Shown: positions 62,794 to 64,000 of the stretch, one piece after another
How positions within the stretch are numbered: position 1 is the first letter of the stretch
How the letters are laid out: every line of letters begins with the position of its first letter
From: DASPKM01 sp963817075
Lineage (GTDB): Bacteria; Bacteroidota; Bacteroidia; Chitinophagales; Chitinophagaceae
Reading direction: 5' to 3'
Length of the DNA stretch: 64,000 nucleotides
Assembly (NCBI GenBank): GCA_963817075.1
Contig: CAWFMT010000009.1
Coordinates: forward strand, 310,001 to 374,000
The notes under the pieces: generated by a model
Told to the model about the DNA's origin: nothing
The model's input: only the letters and a program-made list of their open reading frames with translations
Databases searched by the model: none
Position numbers and translations under genes: made by a program

Positions 62794-63516
62794 TCACTTC
62801 AGATTGTGAAACACTTTCTGCACATCCTCATCCTGTTCGAGCTTGTCAACAAGCTTTAAAACATCCTGTGCCTGTTCTTCTGGAAGCTCTACTGTTGTTG
62901 AAGGGATCCATTCCAATTCAGCGCTGAGAGGTGCAATGCCTTTATCTTCTAATGCCTTTTGCATTCTCCCGAAATCATTAAACGCTGATCGGATTATAAT
63001 TACATCTTCATTATTCTCACCCGTGCCTTCTCCCATTTCTTCTAATCCAAAATCAATTAGTTCAAATTCGAGGTCTTCAATATTCAAATTTTCTGGCTTC
63101 AATTTGAAAACTCCCATCTTCTTAAATTGAAAACTCACGCTTCCACTATTCCCCAGCGAGCCATGACCCTTATTGAAATGAGTTTTCACATTAGCGACCG
63201 TTCTTACATGATTATCAGTTGCGGTTTCAACAAGAATTGCAACTCCGTGCGGACCATACCCTTCGTACAAGATCTCCTCAATATTTTCCATCTCCTTGCC
63301 CTGAGCTCTCTTGATGGCAGCTTCAACCCTGTCCTTGGGCATATTAACGCTCTTTGCGTTTTGAAAGCAACGTCTGAGAGCTGGATTTGTATTTGGATCC
63401 GGACCTGCGGATTTAACAGCAATTGCAATTTCCTTTCCGATCCTGGTAAATTGCTTTGCCATTCGATCCCAACGGGCAAACATCGTAGCCTTTCTTACTT
63501 CAAAAATTCTACCCAT
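62794..63516 (-). CDS. YebC/PmpR family transcriptional or translation-related regulator
   Basis: A 240-residue member of the conserved TACO1/YebC family: MGRIFEVRKATMFARWDRMAKQ, then NPALRRCFQNAKSVNMPKDRVEAAIKRAQG, YEGYGPHGVAILVETATDNHVRTV and NKGHGSLGNSGSVSFQFKKMGVF. Members bind DNA (PmpR) or act in translation of proline-rich stretches; which applies here is not known. The ATG is at 63516. A TAAATTTG box at 63539-63546 fits the -7 consensus. Confidence 0.95.
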   Translation of the reverse strand: MGRIFEVRKATMFARWDRMAKQFTRIGKEIAIAVKSAGPDPNTNPALRRCFQNAKSVNMPKDRVEAAIKRAQGKEMENIEEILYEGYGPHGVAILVETATDNHVRTVANVKTHFNKGHGSLGNSGSVSFQFKKMGVFKLKPENLNIEDLEFELIDFGLEEMGEGTGENNEDVIIIRSAFNDFGRMQKALEDKGIAPLSAELEWIPSTTVELPEEQAQDVLKLVDKLEQDEDVQKVFHNLK

Positions 63517-63538
63517 TTAATTATGTTATCGTTTTTTT

Positions 63539-63546
63539 CAAATTTA
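63539..63546 (-). promoter_or_regulatory. Probable -7 box of the YebC gene
   Basis: TAAATTTG (minus strand) matches TAnnTTTG and would place the start near 63534, about 18 bases upstream of the ATG. No -33 element at the expected distance. Confidence 0.4.
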
Positions 63547-63600
63547 AACTTCGGGCTCAAGCCGGCGCGGGTTGCAAAAATAGTGAGTTAGCATAAAAGT

Positions 63601-63625
63601 AAAAACCGCCCCTTGAGGCGGTTTT
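63601..63625 (-). terminator. Intrinsic terminator after the permease gene
   Basis: AAAACCGCC-TCAAGG-GGCGGTTTTT on the minus strand, ending in T's; stem of nine pairs. It lies about 20 bases after the permease stop. Confidence 0.85.
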
Positions 63626-63643
63626 AGAAAATATGGTAGTTGG

Positions 63644-64000
63644 TTATTTTTTTGTGAGTCTAATCGCGTAAATAATAGCATGTATCGCCGCAAAGACCAA
63701 AGAAAAATAATACAATCCTGTATCCGCTCCACCAGTTTGATTATGATGAACGTAAGCAACAGCTGCAAGTAGAACAACAAGTGAAAGACCTGATATTCCA
63801 ATTATCTTATTGCCCTGTGATATTGTTCTTGGCAGTCCACCCGCCAATTTACTCTTGTACATTCCATAACCGAGATATAAATCGAAGCCTAGCATCATCC
63901 AAACAATTAGACGAATCCATGTATCCAATGGAAGAAATACCATCATGAATAGGCAGGTTACAATCCCGAGAACTGGAATCACAGGTACCCATGGAGTTTT
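63644..64000 (-). CDS. Amino acid permease (APC/CAT-type), C-terminal end, cut by window edge
   Basis: The visible 118 codons (no start; the frame is open to 64000) read KTPWVPVIPVLGIVTCLFMM, then LPLDTWIRLIVWMMLGFDLYLGYG, the conserved last helices of cationic amino-acid transporter type APC permeases. They end with two further helices (GNKIIGISGLSLVVLLAAV and YYFSLVFAAIHAIIYA). The listed frame start near 63982 is an internal GTG and is not the gene start. A terminator follows. The substrate is not deducible from this fragment. Confidence 0.85.
   Translation of the reverse strand, partial: KTPWVPVIPVLGIVTCLFMMVFLPLDTWIRLIVWMMLGFDLYLGYGMYKSKLAGGLPRTISQGNKIIGISGLSLVVLLAAVAYVHHNQTGGADTGLYYFSLVFAAIHAIIYAIRLTKK

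Noticed and set aside
62602..62859. 85-residue plus-strand frame across the DCC/YebC spacer
   Set aside because: Runs antisense through two known genes and the ATGAAAA repeat; no support.
1..64000. rRNA or tRNA genes
   Set aside because: No rRNA core sequence or cloverleaf with CCA-type end was noticed in any spacer; the check was by eye only.

Overview
The window looks like chromosomal DNA of a Bacteroidota bacterium, most likely a member or relative of Chitinophagaceae. This rests on family content (a DUF1080/Gfo-Idh pair, a fused E1 alpha/beta dehydrogenase, BBP2-like porin beside Amt, DUF1573 proteins, DCC-family protein), on TAnnTTTG-type -7 promoter boxes, on fairly low GC, and on the style of its intergenic repeats. 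The assignment is inference from sequence alone. No rRNA, tRNA, CRISPR array or transposase was seen.

Left part (1-11474, all minus strand): sulfur and nitrogen assimilation. cysH-cysD-cysN form an operon. Upstream of cysH lies a 23-codon reading frame that ends in six consecutive cysteine codons, with its own -7 box, and it has the form of a cysteine-sensing leader peptide. Next come an outer-membrane porin gene broken by a one-base frameshift, the ammonium transporter amt, and gltD and gltB (glutamate synthase).

11727-14679 (plus): a secreted two-domain DUF1080 protein and a Tat-type Gfo/Idh oxidoreductase, a pairing typical of extracytoplasmic sugar/glycoside metabolism.

14884-44130: a large surface-polysaccharide region made of several modules. 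Two nearly identical sugar-phosphate transferase genes (14884-15645 and 23124-23885, same orientation) bracket a flippase, methyltransferase, two ligase/polymerase-like proteins, two glycosyltransferases and a Wzz-like protein. Then follow DUF1972 and GT4 transferases, a large membrane protein, two RfbE-like SDR epimerases and a GT2 enzyme. A minus-strand block holds a flippase, methyltransferase, GT2, polymerase-like protein and a methyltransferase-like protein. After it come a second Wzz/polymerase pair, an ABC exporter, a GT9 and a GT87. No Wza or tyrosine kinase is present, so export must rely on genes elsewhere.

44488-53327: a compact, mostly overlapping gene set with three B12-binding-type radical SAM enzymes, one SPASM-type radical SAM enzyme, two methyltransferases, an unrecognised protein and a convergent nucleotidyltransferase-fold protein. 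It reads as one uncharacterised biosynthetic pathway. A third sugar-phosphate transferase (53464-54150) follows.

54335-64000: housekeeping and signalling genes: an aminotransferase, a cytosolic PAS histidine kinase, two DUF1573 proteins, a fused 2-oxoacid dehydrogenase E1, a PhzF-family isomerase, a DCC protein, a YebC/PmpR regulator and the C-terminal end of an amino-acid permease cut by the window edge.

Many spacers carry dispersed repeats: arrays of a 7-bp unit (CGTGAGT/CGTGAGA), CGCAAAG/GGCGGTTAA elements, and TCAACAA-rich or GAAGTCGG-rich stretches.
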